Of a stretch of DNA of 64,000 nt, positions 24,152-33,838 are shown piece after piece. Below the pieces are notes generated by a model. That model was not told the DNA's origin and searched no databases. It saw only the letters and a list, made by a program, of their open reading frames with translations. Position 1 is the stretch's first letter; the number at the start of each line of letters is the position of its first letter. This DNA comes from Schistocerca nitens. Its lineage: Eukaryota > Arthropoda > Insecta > Orthoptera > Acrididae. The DNA lies in the NCBI RefSeq assembly GCF_023898315.1, contig NC_064614.1, forward strand, positions 376,277,348 through 376,341,347. Reading direction: 5' to 3'. A program made the translations under genes and the position numbers.

Positions 24152-25336
24152 CTGCTGTTTGCCAGGCATAGTGCTACTGAATTTTAATCTGTGTTACTCT
24201 GCTAAACCAGATTTATTTTTCTTGTTTGCTGCTCATTGCCTTATGTTAGTTGTAATTTATGTTGCTTGCTTTGCCGTTTGTATTTTTGATCATTGCTGTT
24301 TGTGTTAATTGTTTTGTGCTACTGCATTGCCTCGTCCCTTAGTTTAGCATCTGAGCTCAGTAGATTTAAGTTAGCTTAAGAGGGGGTAGACTATATAAGA
24401 AACTAACTATGATGAATTGGAAGCAATGCATTGACAAGGTATATAAAAAAAGATTTGGGCCAAAATGAGTATTGTACAATGAGCCATAATTATTTTGAAA
24501 GAAATATGGTTAGAATACAGAAAACAGGTATAGATAGGACTTTTTGGAAATAGTGAGGAACAAAGGGAGATCTCCGAGAAGTAAAGAAAGTTTTGTTTGC
24601 AAAATACTGCAGTAAAAGAAACCCTGTCCTTTCCTTGTGTTATCCCACTATGTGTTTGTGTTCCCTTGTGTATTTATGTTTTTCCTGTATTTATATGTTT
24701 ATCTGATAAGACTTATGTTGTAGAATTTTTCTAATACTAAGCTACATTCACTATGATGAGGAATACTGTTATCCTCAAATATAATTGGCATTAATAATAT
24801 GTTATTTACCTTGTAAATATGCTTAGACATTATTTATTCTGTTTTGTTTTAATGCTCATGTGTGAAGTTGATATTCCAAAAGTTATTCTGATCTTTCATG
24901 TATGTACTTATGTCATAATTCCTGTGACACTGATGTGTATGTTATTTCGATTCTTTTGTAAAGCCTGTATTACAAATGTTCTCTGTATTGTTATGTTCTT
25001 TAATGATGTATTTTGTACCTTTGTAATTGTATTCTCATGTTATAAAATTGTAATTGTCACCAGTTCATCATATTATTAACTTGTAAGTTACATTTCACTG
25101 CACACGTTTCTGTTGGTCATAGTATATGGACAATATGTGAGAAGTAGGGACTGTTAGTGTTTGCACGTGTGTTAATAATTCAGCAAGGGACTGGTTAACA
25201 GCATTGCTGGTTCTAAGGACAATTCCAAAAACTTTGTGAGTGCACAAGTGGTGGTTATGGACTTGCTATATTATTCGCAAGACTCTTCAATGGTGATTGT
25301 GCACCTGCACAGTCACAACAGATGGCTGCTGGCCAT
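21741..25336. other. Non-coding internal region of the LTR element
   Basis: AT-rich DNA with no family motif on either strand. It includes a run of 30 T at 24118-24147. Confidence 0.7.
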
Positions 25337-25585
25337 CTCTACAAGGACTGCAGTGGGTCTGCACCTCTGGTGGCCCACCAGTACCATTATCTCTACAAGG
25401 ACTACAGTGGGTCTGCGTCTTTGCTGACTCACCAGTACCATTATCTCTACAAGGACTACAGTGGGTCTGCGTCTTTGCTGACTCACCAGTACCATTATTT
25501 CTACAAGGACTGCAGTGGGTCTGCACCTCTGGTGGCCCACCAATACCGTAATCTCTACCAGGACTACAGTGGGTCTGCTCTGTGA
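25337..25585. repeat. 54-bp tandem repeat, about 4.6 units
   Basis: Units start at 25337, 25391, 25445, 25499 and 25553 and begin with ctctacaaggact(a/g)cagtg. Because 54 is a multiple of three and the unit has few stops, five reading frames stay open across it. None has coding signatures. Degraded extra units may continue to about 25650. Confidence 0.92.
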
Positions 25586-25979
25586 TGACCTACCCACCAA
25601 TACTCTTCAAAACTTCGACTGACTCCGCTGTGGGTTTGCTCTGTTGTGGCCCATTACCTGTCAGCATGTCAAGAGTCAGCACTGTCTTTCCGTTGGAAGG
25701 ACAACGCTACTTCTTCAAGACTGCATGGAAATCCACTACTTCCGTGTGCATTTTCTTTTACTGCTCAGACTTTGAGAAAAACACTGCAATTTGATGAATG
25801 ATCAGGACTGTCTTTATGGACTGTGAGAAAATTTTAGCTTTTGACCAACGTTGTATCAATAAGTGTGTGCATTTGATTTCTTTGTTATTGTAATTACGAT
25901 TATGAAAAATTTTAACAAATATGTATTGCCCACTGCCCAAAACCATTTGTAAAATTTTTTGTGGGGAGCATGGGGGCTA

Positions 25980-26532
25980 TGTAAGTAGGCTGTTTAGGTT
26001 TTTTTTGGTAACGCCACCTCTGTATGAAAATCACTGGCTGTGCTGTGTGCAGTCTGTGGCTGCTTTGCATTGTTGTAATACTCAACCATTGTAGTGTTAG
26101 GCAGCTGGCTGTGAACAGCGCGTAGCGTTGGGCAGTTGGAGGTGAGCCGCCAGCAGTGGTGGATGTGGGGAGAGAGATGGCGGAGTTTTGTAATTTGTCA
26201 TGAACTGATATATATATATGATGATATCAAGTTAAATACATTGTTTGTTCTCTATTAATATCTTTCATTTGCTAACTATCCCTATCAGTAGTTAGTGTCT
26301 TCCATAGTTTGAATCTTTCATTTAGCTGGCAGTAGTGGCGCTCGCTGTATTGCAGTAGTGGGAGTAACCAAGATTTTTGTGAGGTAAGTGATTTGTGAAA
26401 AGTACAGGTTAATGTTAGTCAGGGCCATTCTCTTGTAGAGATTATTGAAAGTCAGATTGCGTTGCGCTAAAAAACATTGTGCGTCAGTTTAAGCACAGTC
26501 CAGTATAAGTGTTCAAAAAAGGGGACGTTTCA
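25980..26532 (+). repeat. 3' LTR
   Basis: 553 bp, nearly identical to 18343-18895. It starts TGTAAGTAGG and ends GGGGACGTTTCA, and is followed by the TSD CACG and then the resumed Tc1 sequence cattggactgttgatg. Confidence 0.92.
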
Positions 26533-27018
26533 CACGGCATTGGACTGTTGATGAATGTTAGCCGTACGTGGCTCGTGTTCCCGCCATCATGTATTTTACA
26601 CCATACTTTTAACGTACTTCCACATCACTACGTTAATTTAAATTACTACTGTCACTGAGTTGCTGCTTTGCCTGACCGTAACCGGCGCTAACAGCGCGTA
26701 TCGATATATCCCCTCTCGTATTATCCTTGCTCGACTGCTATGACTTCCCGGTCGTTGTCTGTCGTAGGGAGTTCGGGTCGCGAGTTTGGGCTGCAGTCAG
26801 GTGGAACGCGTCTGGAGCGCAGTCCGAACCTGCCAGTCGGGGAGTTGCAATGCGGCACTAGTGCAGTCGGGTTGGAGCAGCAGTGAGCTCTGCGCCGACA
26901 TGGCTCGCCCGACCATTGTCGCCACGCATCACTTGAGCCAGGCCACGGTCTTGGTGGATCGTCGGTCGGTCGTCCAACCGGATGACGCGTTTTAGCTCGC
27001 CGATCGTTCATGAGTCGG

Positions 27019-27020
<2 letters not shown>

Positions 27021-27053
<33 letters not shown>
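27021..27053. repeat. (GT)n microsatellite
   Basis: About 16 uninterrupted GT units. Confidence 0.97.
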
Positions 27054-27054
<1 letters not shown>

Positions 27055-27497
27055 ATCGACTCCAGATTTGTCTTCATGCGTGCTTACTGACTGTTGGGTA
27101 TCGTTGCGGTCTTCGTGCAAGTGTTTGTCAGGTTGTGTGCGTAGTTGGTGTTATTTCCACTGACGACTATTTTAGATGTTGTCGACATTCTGAGAGGAGT
27201 CGGTCCGTTGCTGCGGACCAGGAAGTTATCTCCGCGCAGTGCAGTCGGCTGTGTCCGCTGGTGGTCCCTGCACAGTCTCGGAGATAAGCTGTCCGATCGC
27301 TACGAACTTCGTGGTCCACCGACCCAGGACGTCAAGGTTCAGTAGGGCTTTCAACTACCCAAGCCACGCCTATTCATGTTGTGTGGTTCGTTTCGGTGAT
27401 TCGCTGTTGAGGAGGTTTTCCTGTGAGCAACACGAAGTGTTTCTATTGCTGAAATTCAGTTGCCATGCAGTGCGATTAACTTTATTGGTTGACTACA

Positions 27498-27740
27498 ATT
27501 CGAGTGCACCAGCGGAATTTTCTGCCTTGTGGCCGTTAGTGTTCTGGTTAGCTGCCCTGGCCAGTGACGTAAATTCAGGCAGTGTTCCTTTTGGGTGAAG
27601 TTAGCTATATTACCGTATTTCAGATTCAAGTGTACCTGCGGAATTTTCTGCCTTGTCACCGTTAGTGTTGCGGTTACCTGCCCTGCTCACTAACGTAATT
27701 TCAGGCAGCGTCCTTTTCTCACCTGTTGTTGCTGTCCAAC
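27498..27740. repeat. 126-bp tandem duplication
   Basis: Two diverged copies. The shared core ggaattttctgccttg starts near 27514 and 27640, and caggcag marks the end of each copy near 27577 and 27703. Confidence 0.85.
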
Positions 27741-28069
27741 ATGGTGTGTAATTTTAACAACTAATACATACATCATTGTGGATTATCTCGTTCGTAGCCT
27801 TTTGTGTTTGAGTTCTCATATACTAACTGATGGCAAGCAAGTCTTCTTGTCGGTCGGTCCGTGGCTGTCCCCTGGTTGGAATCAAGTGTAGTTGGGCTCA
27901 CCACCTGTCTCACCTAAGTGAACGAGGGCAGACCGACCTTCCTGGAGGCTTCTGAGTGCCGTTGTCTTTATTGTCTTTCCCACCGGTGTTTAATTATCTG
28001 TTTTCAACTATTTAAAATTTAAGGCTTATAGTTATATTTTTTAAAAAGTTTTGGAAAATTATTTGTGAG

Positions 28070-28299
28070 CTCACAGTATAATTATTCAGGAGTATTTGAC
28101 GCTCCCAACTGCAGCATCAAAAATTCAATGAAACGAATACAATTTCATTTACTACGTGTTCCATCATTCTGGTGTAAAGTTTATTACTCATTTCTGCGAG
28201 TTCTTTCTTTGGATTAGTCTGAATCCATAATCTGTGCTCAACAGATTATGCATCCGATTTGTTCCATTGTTCAAATAGTGGCATCACTATTCAAACGTC
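28070..28299. repeat. 230-bp dispersed repeat, copy 1
   Basis: Begins ctcacagtataattattcag and ends ggcatcactattcaaacgtc. The last 30 bp contain the inverted pair aatagtg/cactatt. A second copy of equal length lies at 30372-30601. Confidence 0.9.
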
Positions 28300-28709
28300 T
28301 TTCAAGCTTAAACATACCGGCATTCTGCCTTTAAAAGATTATGGTAATATGTTTTAAAATTTTGAAATTTAATTGTGGCCTTCAGTCATTTGCATTGCAC
28401 CTTGCATATGTTTGTTCTATCTACTTTGCCTTGAGGCTTTCCCTTTATGTGTTATATGTTCCTCTAATTATATTATTTGCTATTTTAACTGCATTTTTTT
28501 ATCTTGTTGATTTTTGAGATACTTTGTTTGGAGGCCTTCAGTTGTGAGACTGATGCATTTGGTAAAGATTCGTCTATGTGCCACTTTGGTTGTAAATGTG
28601 TTATTAAATTACAATTACTTACAATTAGAAGGTGAAACTGACCCCAACGTTAATTTGCTCTTCCCACAATCCTAGTTACCTGTTCTACCCAGCGGGTTCA
28701 GCGGGAATG

Positions 28710-29288
28710 GAAACATGTTGCCTGCTTGGACGAGTGTATGTGTATGGAGACAATCTCATGAATCCATGGACCCTGCATGTCAACAGGGGACTGCTCAAAT
28801 TGGTGGAGGCTCTGTAATGGCTTGGGGCGTGTGCAATTGGACTCATATGGGACCCCTGATACGTCTAGATACGACTCTGACAGGTGACACGCATGTAAGC
28901 ATCCAGTCATGTCCATTGTGCATTCAGACGGACTTGGGCAGTTCCACCAGGACAATGCGACACCCGAAGCGTCCAGAATTGCTACGGAGTGGCTCCAGGA
29001 ACACTGTTCTGAGTTTAAACACTTCCGCTGGCCACCAAACTCTCCAGACATGAACATCACTGAGGACATCTGCGATGCCCAGCAACGTCCTGTCTAGAAG
29101 AGATCTCCACCCGCTCGTAGTCTTACGGGTTTATGGACAGCCCTGCTGGGTTCATGGTGTCACTTCCCTCCAGCACTACTTCAGATGTTAGTCGGGACCA
29201 TGCCTCGTCCTGCTGCGGTACTTCTGCGTGCTTGCGGGGCCCCTACACGATATTAGGCTTATGGATTAGTTTCTTTGGCTTTTCAATG
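28710..29288 (+). pseudogene. Tc1-like transposase, C-terminal part
   Basis: Resumes at ggaaacatgttgcctg (28710). A short deletion near 28730 removes the region of the first catalytic aspartate. Then come MDPACQQGTAQIGGGSVMAW (28757-28816), GPLIRLDTTLTGDTH, the second aspartate in FHQDNATP (28939-28962) and the third catalytic motif NSPDMNITE (29037-29063). Frameshifts break it at several points. The right TIR follows at 29262-29288. Confidence 0.88.
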
Positions 29289-29290
29289 TA

Positions 29291-30118
29291 TAAAGAAACC
29301 TGTTGAAAACATCTGAGGTTGCATCAGGATGTTAACAAATGATAGTGTTGTACAACAGAGGAGCCGAAACGCTGCAGAGTTGTAGCAAAATGCAGGGAAT
29401 CCTGCAGAAGATTGACACTTGGTGGAGGGATTGGCAACTGACACTCATCATAAACAATGAAACATATTGCTCATAAACAGTCACAAAGACCCATTACTGT
29501 GTGATTACACAATTTCAGAACAATCAGACGAAGCTGTCGTATCCATAAGATTTCTAAGAATATGGGTACGTTGTGATTTAAAGTGGAGCGAGCACGTAAA
29601 ATTATTCGCTTATAAGGCAGATGTCGGACTGAGTTTCATGATGAGAATGCTCAGGAAGTGTTGACAACAATGGAGATATCTTACAAAACACTCGTTTTAC
29701 CAATACTTGAATATTACTCGGCAATCTGGGATCTGTACCAAATAGGATTGATTGGGGAAATAAAGAAGATCCAAAGAAAGGCAGGGAGTTTCGTTACAGG
29801 TTCATTTAGCAAGCACGAAAGCGTTGCGGAGGTGCTGAGGCAACTCTAATGGCAGACGCTGCAATAGTGGCGCTGTGAATCAAGGTGTCATTCTCCCGAG
29901 AGCGTATGTTCCTAGAAGTGTCAGCCAATATGTTGCTTCGTTCTGCTTACAAAGGAAAAATTAGAGACATTCCAGCCCACGCGAAGACTTACCAGCAATT
30001 GTTATTCCCTCGACTATTCACGACTGCAACAGGGGAGGGGGTAAGTGACACTGGTGCTCGAAATACAGTCTTCCACAAAACGTAAACTGGTATGCAGAGT
30101 ATAGATATAGGTTTAGAT
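29291..30118 (+). pseudogene. LINE reverse transcriptase remnant, right part
   Basis: Continuation of the LINE begun at 17421. The first codons (YIKKPVENI, 29289-29315) align in order with the YINDLVDDI block of the LINE at 10074-12415. IDTWWRDWQL follows, then YKTLVLPILEYYSAIWDLYQ (29684-29743) and QRKAGSFVTGSF (29774-29809). The 3' end near 30118 is a degraded TGTAGA-type repeat. Confidence 0.85.
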
Positions 30119-30371
30119 GATCTTATCCTGAAAAAGAGCATTTGCGCACAAGACGCGTGGTCACTGACATTTTACGAATACTGTCCATCGCTGTCCCTTT
30201 CAATACCTGATTATGGATATAGAGCTAAAATCGACCTGTTGTTTAACTAAAACAAAATATAACCAAAGCTGTTAATTCTACAGCTATTTAGATGTAATTT
30301 TCACTGATCTACTCTAAGGGATCAAGCGACATCGTTTCGACAATGTTTTATCTTGAGACCTGTATCAGTCT
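30119..30371. other. No recognisable feature
   Basis: Short unassigned stretch between a LINE 3' end and the 230-bp repeat. Confidence 0.5.
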
Positions 30372-30601
30372 CTCACAGTATAATTATTCAGCAGTATTTG
30401 ACGCTCCCAACTGCAGCATCAAAAATTCAATGAAACGAATACAATTTCATTTACTACGTGTTCCATCACTCTGGTGTAAAGTTTACCACTCATTTCTGCG
30501 AGTTCCTTCTTTGGATTAGTCTGAATCCATAATCTGTGCTTAACAGATTACGCATCCTATTTGTTCCATTGTTCAAATAGTGGCATCACTATTCAAACGT
30601 C
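30372..30601. repeat. 230-bp dispersed repeat, copy 2
   Basis: Same orientation, same length and same ends as 28070-28299, with roughly ten differences by eye. Flanks are unrelated, so this is an independent insertion of the same small element. Confidence 0.9.
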
Positions 30602-31069
30602 GAGTGATGGCCAATTACTCCAGTGGCCTCTTTGAGCTCAGCTACACGTCTTCTGTCAAACGCTGATATCTGAGTATATTGTGCCTGCCTGCGAAGCGTA
30701 GTTCTTGCCCAGCTGACTACAATGAATGAAATTAAAAAAAAAAAAAATGTTGCACTAGTATCGACATGTCCCCTGTTTGGTATCGTTTCCACTGCGCAGT
30801 GAGATTGCACTGCAGCGTCACACATTTATCCATCAGCCGCCAAAGTTAACGATTTTGTATTTTCCGTCTGTACCTGCATGAAATCAGTTTGTGACCGATT
30901 TGTAGAATTTCTTCGTGGTGCGCCTTTTTTAACGGTGTATCTTCGATAGCATGCTGCTGTGAGGTTTGCCCTTTACGAGCGTAATCTTGTAGCACCAAAT
31001 CATGGCAGCATGACAGTCCTAAGAAACAACATCATTTGGGTCTTAGTCTACCTCGGCAGTGGTAAATGT

Positions 31070-31353
31070 ACGTGTTTCTACTGTTTGCCTTTCTGCTTTG
31101 TAGTGGGGTCATACTGATGCACCCAGCACCCATCGATTGTGACTAAGTAGCTAAAGAAGTGGGAGTGAGAATTCGTGGAATCCAGCGGGCGCCAAGTTTT
31201 GACGTGTTCAAAATGCCGAGGAAAAATATTCAGAGATAATTCATTACTCATTTTCACAGTCACCAGTATCGCCTCGTTTTCATACGCTGTATCACGACGT
31301 CCTCTTCTCTTCGGGCTACAGACAATTTGGAAAGCCGAAGTTTTAAATTTCAA
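31070..31353 (-). pseudogene. Possible mariner-like transposase fragment
   Basis: The minus-strand frame contains SYLVTIDGCWVHQYDPTTKQ. It resembles the conserved mariner block around the first catalytic aspartate (consensus TGDETWVxxYDPxTKxQ). The flanking plus-strand region 30785-31070 has no clear continuation. Short and diverged. Confidence 0.45.
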
Positions 31354-31608
31354 TTTTAGAAATTGTTAACGTAAAAACATCGTAGAAACATACCGCCGTT
31401 TAAGCATCGCACAGACTCCCGTATGGAGGACATATTAATAAGCATCCTTGGTGTAGATAAACAGCTGAAAGGGTTGCAAGCAAATAAGTTACTAGGTCCG
31501 GCTGTAATCCCATTTGTGTTTTACAGTGAGTACTTACAGCATTGACGGGTTTCTTAACTAATTCACGAATCTGTCGCCCAGCGCAAAGTTCCAAGCGACT
31601 TGAAAAAA

Positions 31609-31806
31609 TTGTTCAGATGGCTCTGAGCACTATGGGACTTAACATCTGTGGTCATCAGTCCCCTAGAACTTAGAACTACTTGAACCTAGCTAACCTAAGA
31701 ACATCACACACATCCATGCCCGAGGCAGGATTTGAACCTGCGACCGTAGCGGTCACGCGGTTACAGACTGAAGCGCCTAGAACCGCACTGCCACATCGGC
31801 TGGCTT
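31609..31806 (-). mobile_element. tRNA-derived SINE (family 1) inside a LINE
   Basis: Full-length, with the B box as ggatttgaacc near 31728. The TSD ttgaaaaaa lies at 31600-31608 and 31807-31815. It interrupts an RT reading frame that resumes directly after it. Confidence 0.92.
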
Positions 31807-32575
31807 TTGAAAAAAGCGCAGGCGACTCCTGCGTATAAGAAGGCGAAAACAATGGACCCGCAAAATTGCACACCAATACCTTTAACATCAGTCTGCTGCA
31901 GAATTCTTGTACATATTCTCACTTCGAATATAATAAATTTCCTCGAGACGGAAAACGTTCTGTCCAACAGTGGGCATGATTTTAGAAAGCATCGGTCGTC
32001 TAAAACACAGCTTTCCATTTTCTCACATGAGATCCTGCGAACCATGGATGAAGGACAACTGACAGATTCCATGTTCTTAGATTTCCGAAAAGCTTTTGAC
32101 AAGTGCTCCACTGTAGTATTTTAACGGAGGTGCGAGCATACGGAATAGGTTCCCAGATATAAGAGTGGTTCGAAGACTTATTAAGTAACTGAAACAAGTA
32201 CGTGTTCACCAGCGACAAGGATATCGTCAGGAGTGCCATAAGGAAGTGTAAAAGGGGCCGCTGTTATTGTTCTATATACATAAATGATGTGGCAGACAAG
32301 GTGAACAGCAATCTGCGGCTGTTTCCTGATGATACTGTGATATATGGGGACGTATCGTCGTTGACTGACTGTAGGAGGATACAAACTGACTGAGTCTAAA
32401 TTTCTAGTTGGTATGATGAATGACAGCTAGCCCAAAAAGTAAAGAAAAAAATGTAAGTTAGTGCAGGTGAGTAGTAAAAGCAATCCTGCAACGTTCGAAC
32501 ACAGGATTAGCAGTATGCTGCTTGACACATTCATGTCGATTTAAAATCAGCAAAGGGATAAAAAATTGTTTCTGC

Positions 32576-33381
32576 TGTAAGTGGGCTGCTTCTGTGTTGG
32601 CAGCGCTGTGTAGCGCTTTTCATTGGATCTCTGACTGTGCTTTCTTTGTAAGAGACTCTGTGGCTGGTTTGACTCGTTGGAAGTTAATCGCCCAGAAGTG
32701 TTGGGCAGTTCGAAGTTAGTCGCCAGCAGTGATGGAAGTACTGTTGAGCAGTTGCAGATGAACAGCCAGCAGTGATGGATGTTAGATGTGAGAAGTTAGC
32801 ACTGACGGAGGGTAGAGGTCTGAAGTGTTAGCGTAGGCTAACGATCTGTACATGTTCGAATTGGAGATTGAATATTATTCATGTCAATGACAATTTTTAT
32901 TCGTGTTTGAACTGGATGTCACATTATTAAGATAAAAAAAAATACATTATTTGGTTTGCATCAAAATCTTTCCTTTTCTAACCACATGGCTATTAGTAGT
33001 TAGTGGCTTTAGTAGTTAGAATCTTTTATTTAGCTGGCAGTATTGACGCTCGCTGCATTGCAGTAGTTCGCGTAATGAAGATTTTTGTTAGTTAAGTGCT
33101 TAATGAAATGTGTAGGTTATTGTTAAGATTTCTTTTTGGCCAGGGCCACTCTATTGAATTAATTATTTGAAGTCAGGTTGTAATTTCTTTGAGCAGTCAG
33201 ATTGCGTTGCGCTAGAATATTGTGGGTCAGTGTTGACATGATAAGAAAAAGTAAAGAGAAAGTAGGCTCATTACGTTCAGTTTTACTCAGATGTTTCAGA
33301 ATCAAATAACGTAGAAGTTTCATCTTCTCAGTTATTCTGCAATTTAAGTACAGACACACTCATTTAAATAAAGAAGTTTCA
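32576..33381 (+). mobile_element. Diverged solo LTR of the 18343-26532 family
   Basis: Starts TGTAAGTGGGCTG and ends aataaagaagtttca. Long blocks match the 553-bp LTR, for example ctggcagtattgacgctcgc (33034-33053) and gtcagattgcgttgcgcta (33197-33215). It is about 806 bp because of internal insertions. The flanking 4-mers are CTGC and GTGC, one mismatch, consistent with an old 4-bp TSD. Confidence 0.8.
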
Positions 33382-33838
33382 GTGCAGGTAAGGACAGTAT
33401 TAGGGACTAGCAGACTTCGTGTTAATGGGAGAAGTTTAGGAAACTATGGTTGATCTGTATAGGAGACTGCATGTAGGGCACGCGTCCGACCAATTCTTGA
33501 ATACTGCTAGAGAGTTTGGGATCCGCACCAGGTCGAATTGAAGGAAGACACTGAAGAACTTCAGAGGCGAGCTGCTTAATCTGTTACCGGTAGATTCGAA
33601 CAATACGCAATATTACTGAAATACTTCGGAATGTCAAATGGAGATCTCTGGAGGAAAGGTGAAATTCATGTCGAGGAACACTGTTACGAAAACTGAGAGA
33701 ACCAGCACTTGAAGCTGAGTCCTGAACGATTCTGCTGCAGCCAGTGTACATTTCGGGTAAATATCACAAAGATAAGACAAGAGGATTTAGGGCTTGTACG
33801 AAGGCACATAGATACTCGTTTTTTCCCTCGCTCTATTT

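Larger units (their letters stand above)
18343..26532 (+). mobile_element. Non-autonomous LTR retrotransposon with Gag only (TR-GAG-like)
   Basis: A complete element of about 8.19 kb. The 5' LTR is 18343-18895 and the 3' LTR 25980-26532. A 4-bp TSD, CACG, lies at 18339-18342 and 26533-26536. The LTRs end in TTTCA and begin T(G)TAAGTAGG. A purine-rich tract (gtggggagcatggggg) sits directly before the 3' LTR. The only long ORF is the gag-like one at 19196-21541. From 21740 to 25979 I see no protease, RT, RNase H or integrase motif in any frame, only AT-rich DNA, a poly-T tract and a 54-bp tandem repeat. It is probably mobilised in trans. Confidence 0.88.
26558..28704. mobile_element. 2.15-kb insertion, probably a solo LTR
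   Basis: Inserted in the Tc1 with a 5-bp TSD, GAATG, at 26553-26557 and 28705-28709. No TIRs are visible at its ends and it has no coding motif. A TATA-like tatcgatatatcccc near 26700 and a GC-rich leader are consistent with a long LTR. It contains a GT microsatellite (27021-27053), a 126-bp tandem duplication (27498-27740) and the 230-bp repeat at 28070-28299. The termini are not canonical TG...CA, so the class is uncertain. Confidence 0.6.
17802..29288 (+). mobile_element. Tc1-like element split by two later insertions
   Basis: The left TIR begins cactgaagcgccaaagaaac at 17802. The right TIR ends tttctttggcttttcaatg at 29288. TA duplications lie at 17800-17801 and 29289-29290. The element's own sequence is in three pieces: 17802-18342, 26537-26557 and 28710-29288. 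The gaps hold an LTR retrotransposon (TSD CACG) and a 2.15-kb insertion (TSD GAATG). Reading across the junctions restores a continuous Tc1 order. Confidence 0.9.
31395..33838 (+). pseudogene. LINE reverse transcriptase, interrupted and frameshifted
   Basis: Blocks in order: ILISILGVDKQLKGLQANKL (31428-31487); VAQRKVPSDLKK (31573-31608), directly followed after the SINE by AQATPAYKKAKTMDPQN; LTSVCCRILVHI; HDFRKHRSSKTQLSIF; FLDFRKAFDK (32074-32103); YINDVADKV and the catalytic-site variant FPDDTVIY (32322-32345, normally FADD). After the solo LTR: PILEYC.RVWDPHQVELKED (33491-33550) and RHIDTRF.PRSIS near 33806-33838. Frameshifts and stops are frequent. Confidence 0.85.

Noticed and set aside
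25337..25585. Regularly spaced repeats as a CRISPR array
   Set aside because: No unique spacers. The whole 54-bp unit repeats, and the genome is eukaryotic.
25236..25600. Open frames of 63-95 codons on both strands at the 54-bp repeat
   Set aside because: They arise because the period is a multiple of three. Five frames are open at once, which is not a coding signature.
30589..30825. 78-codon minus-strand frame next to the 230-bp repeat
   Set aside because: Includes a poly-A/poly-T encoded phenylalanine run and part of the repeat. No motif.
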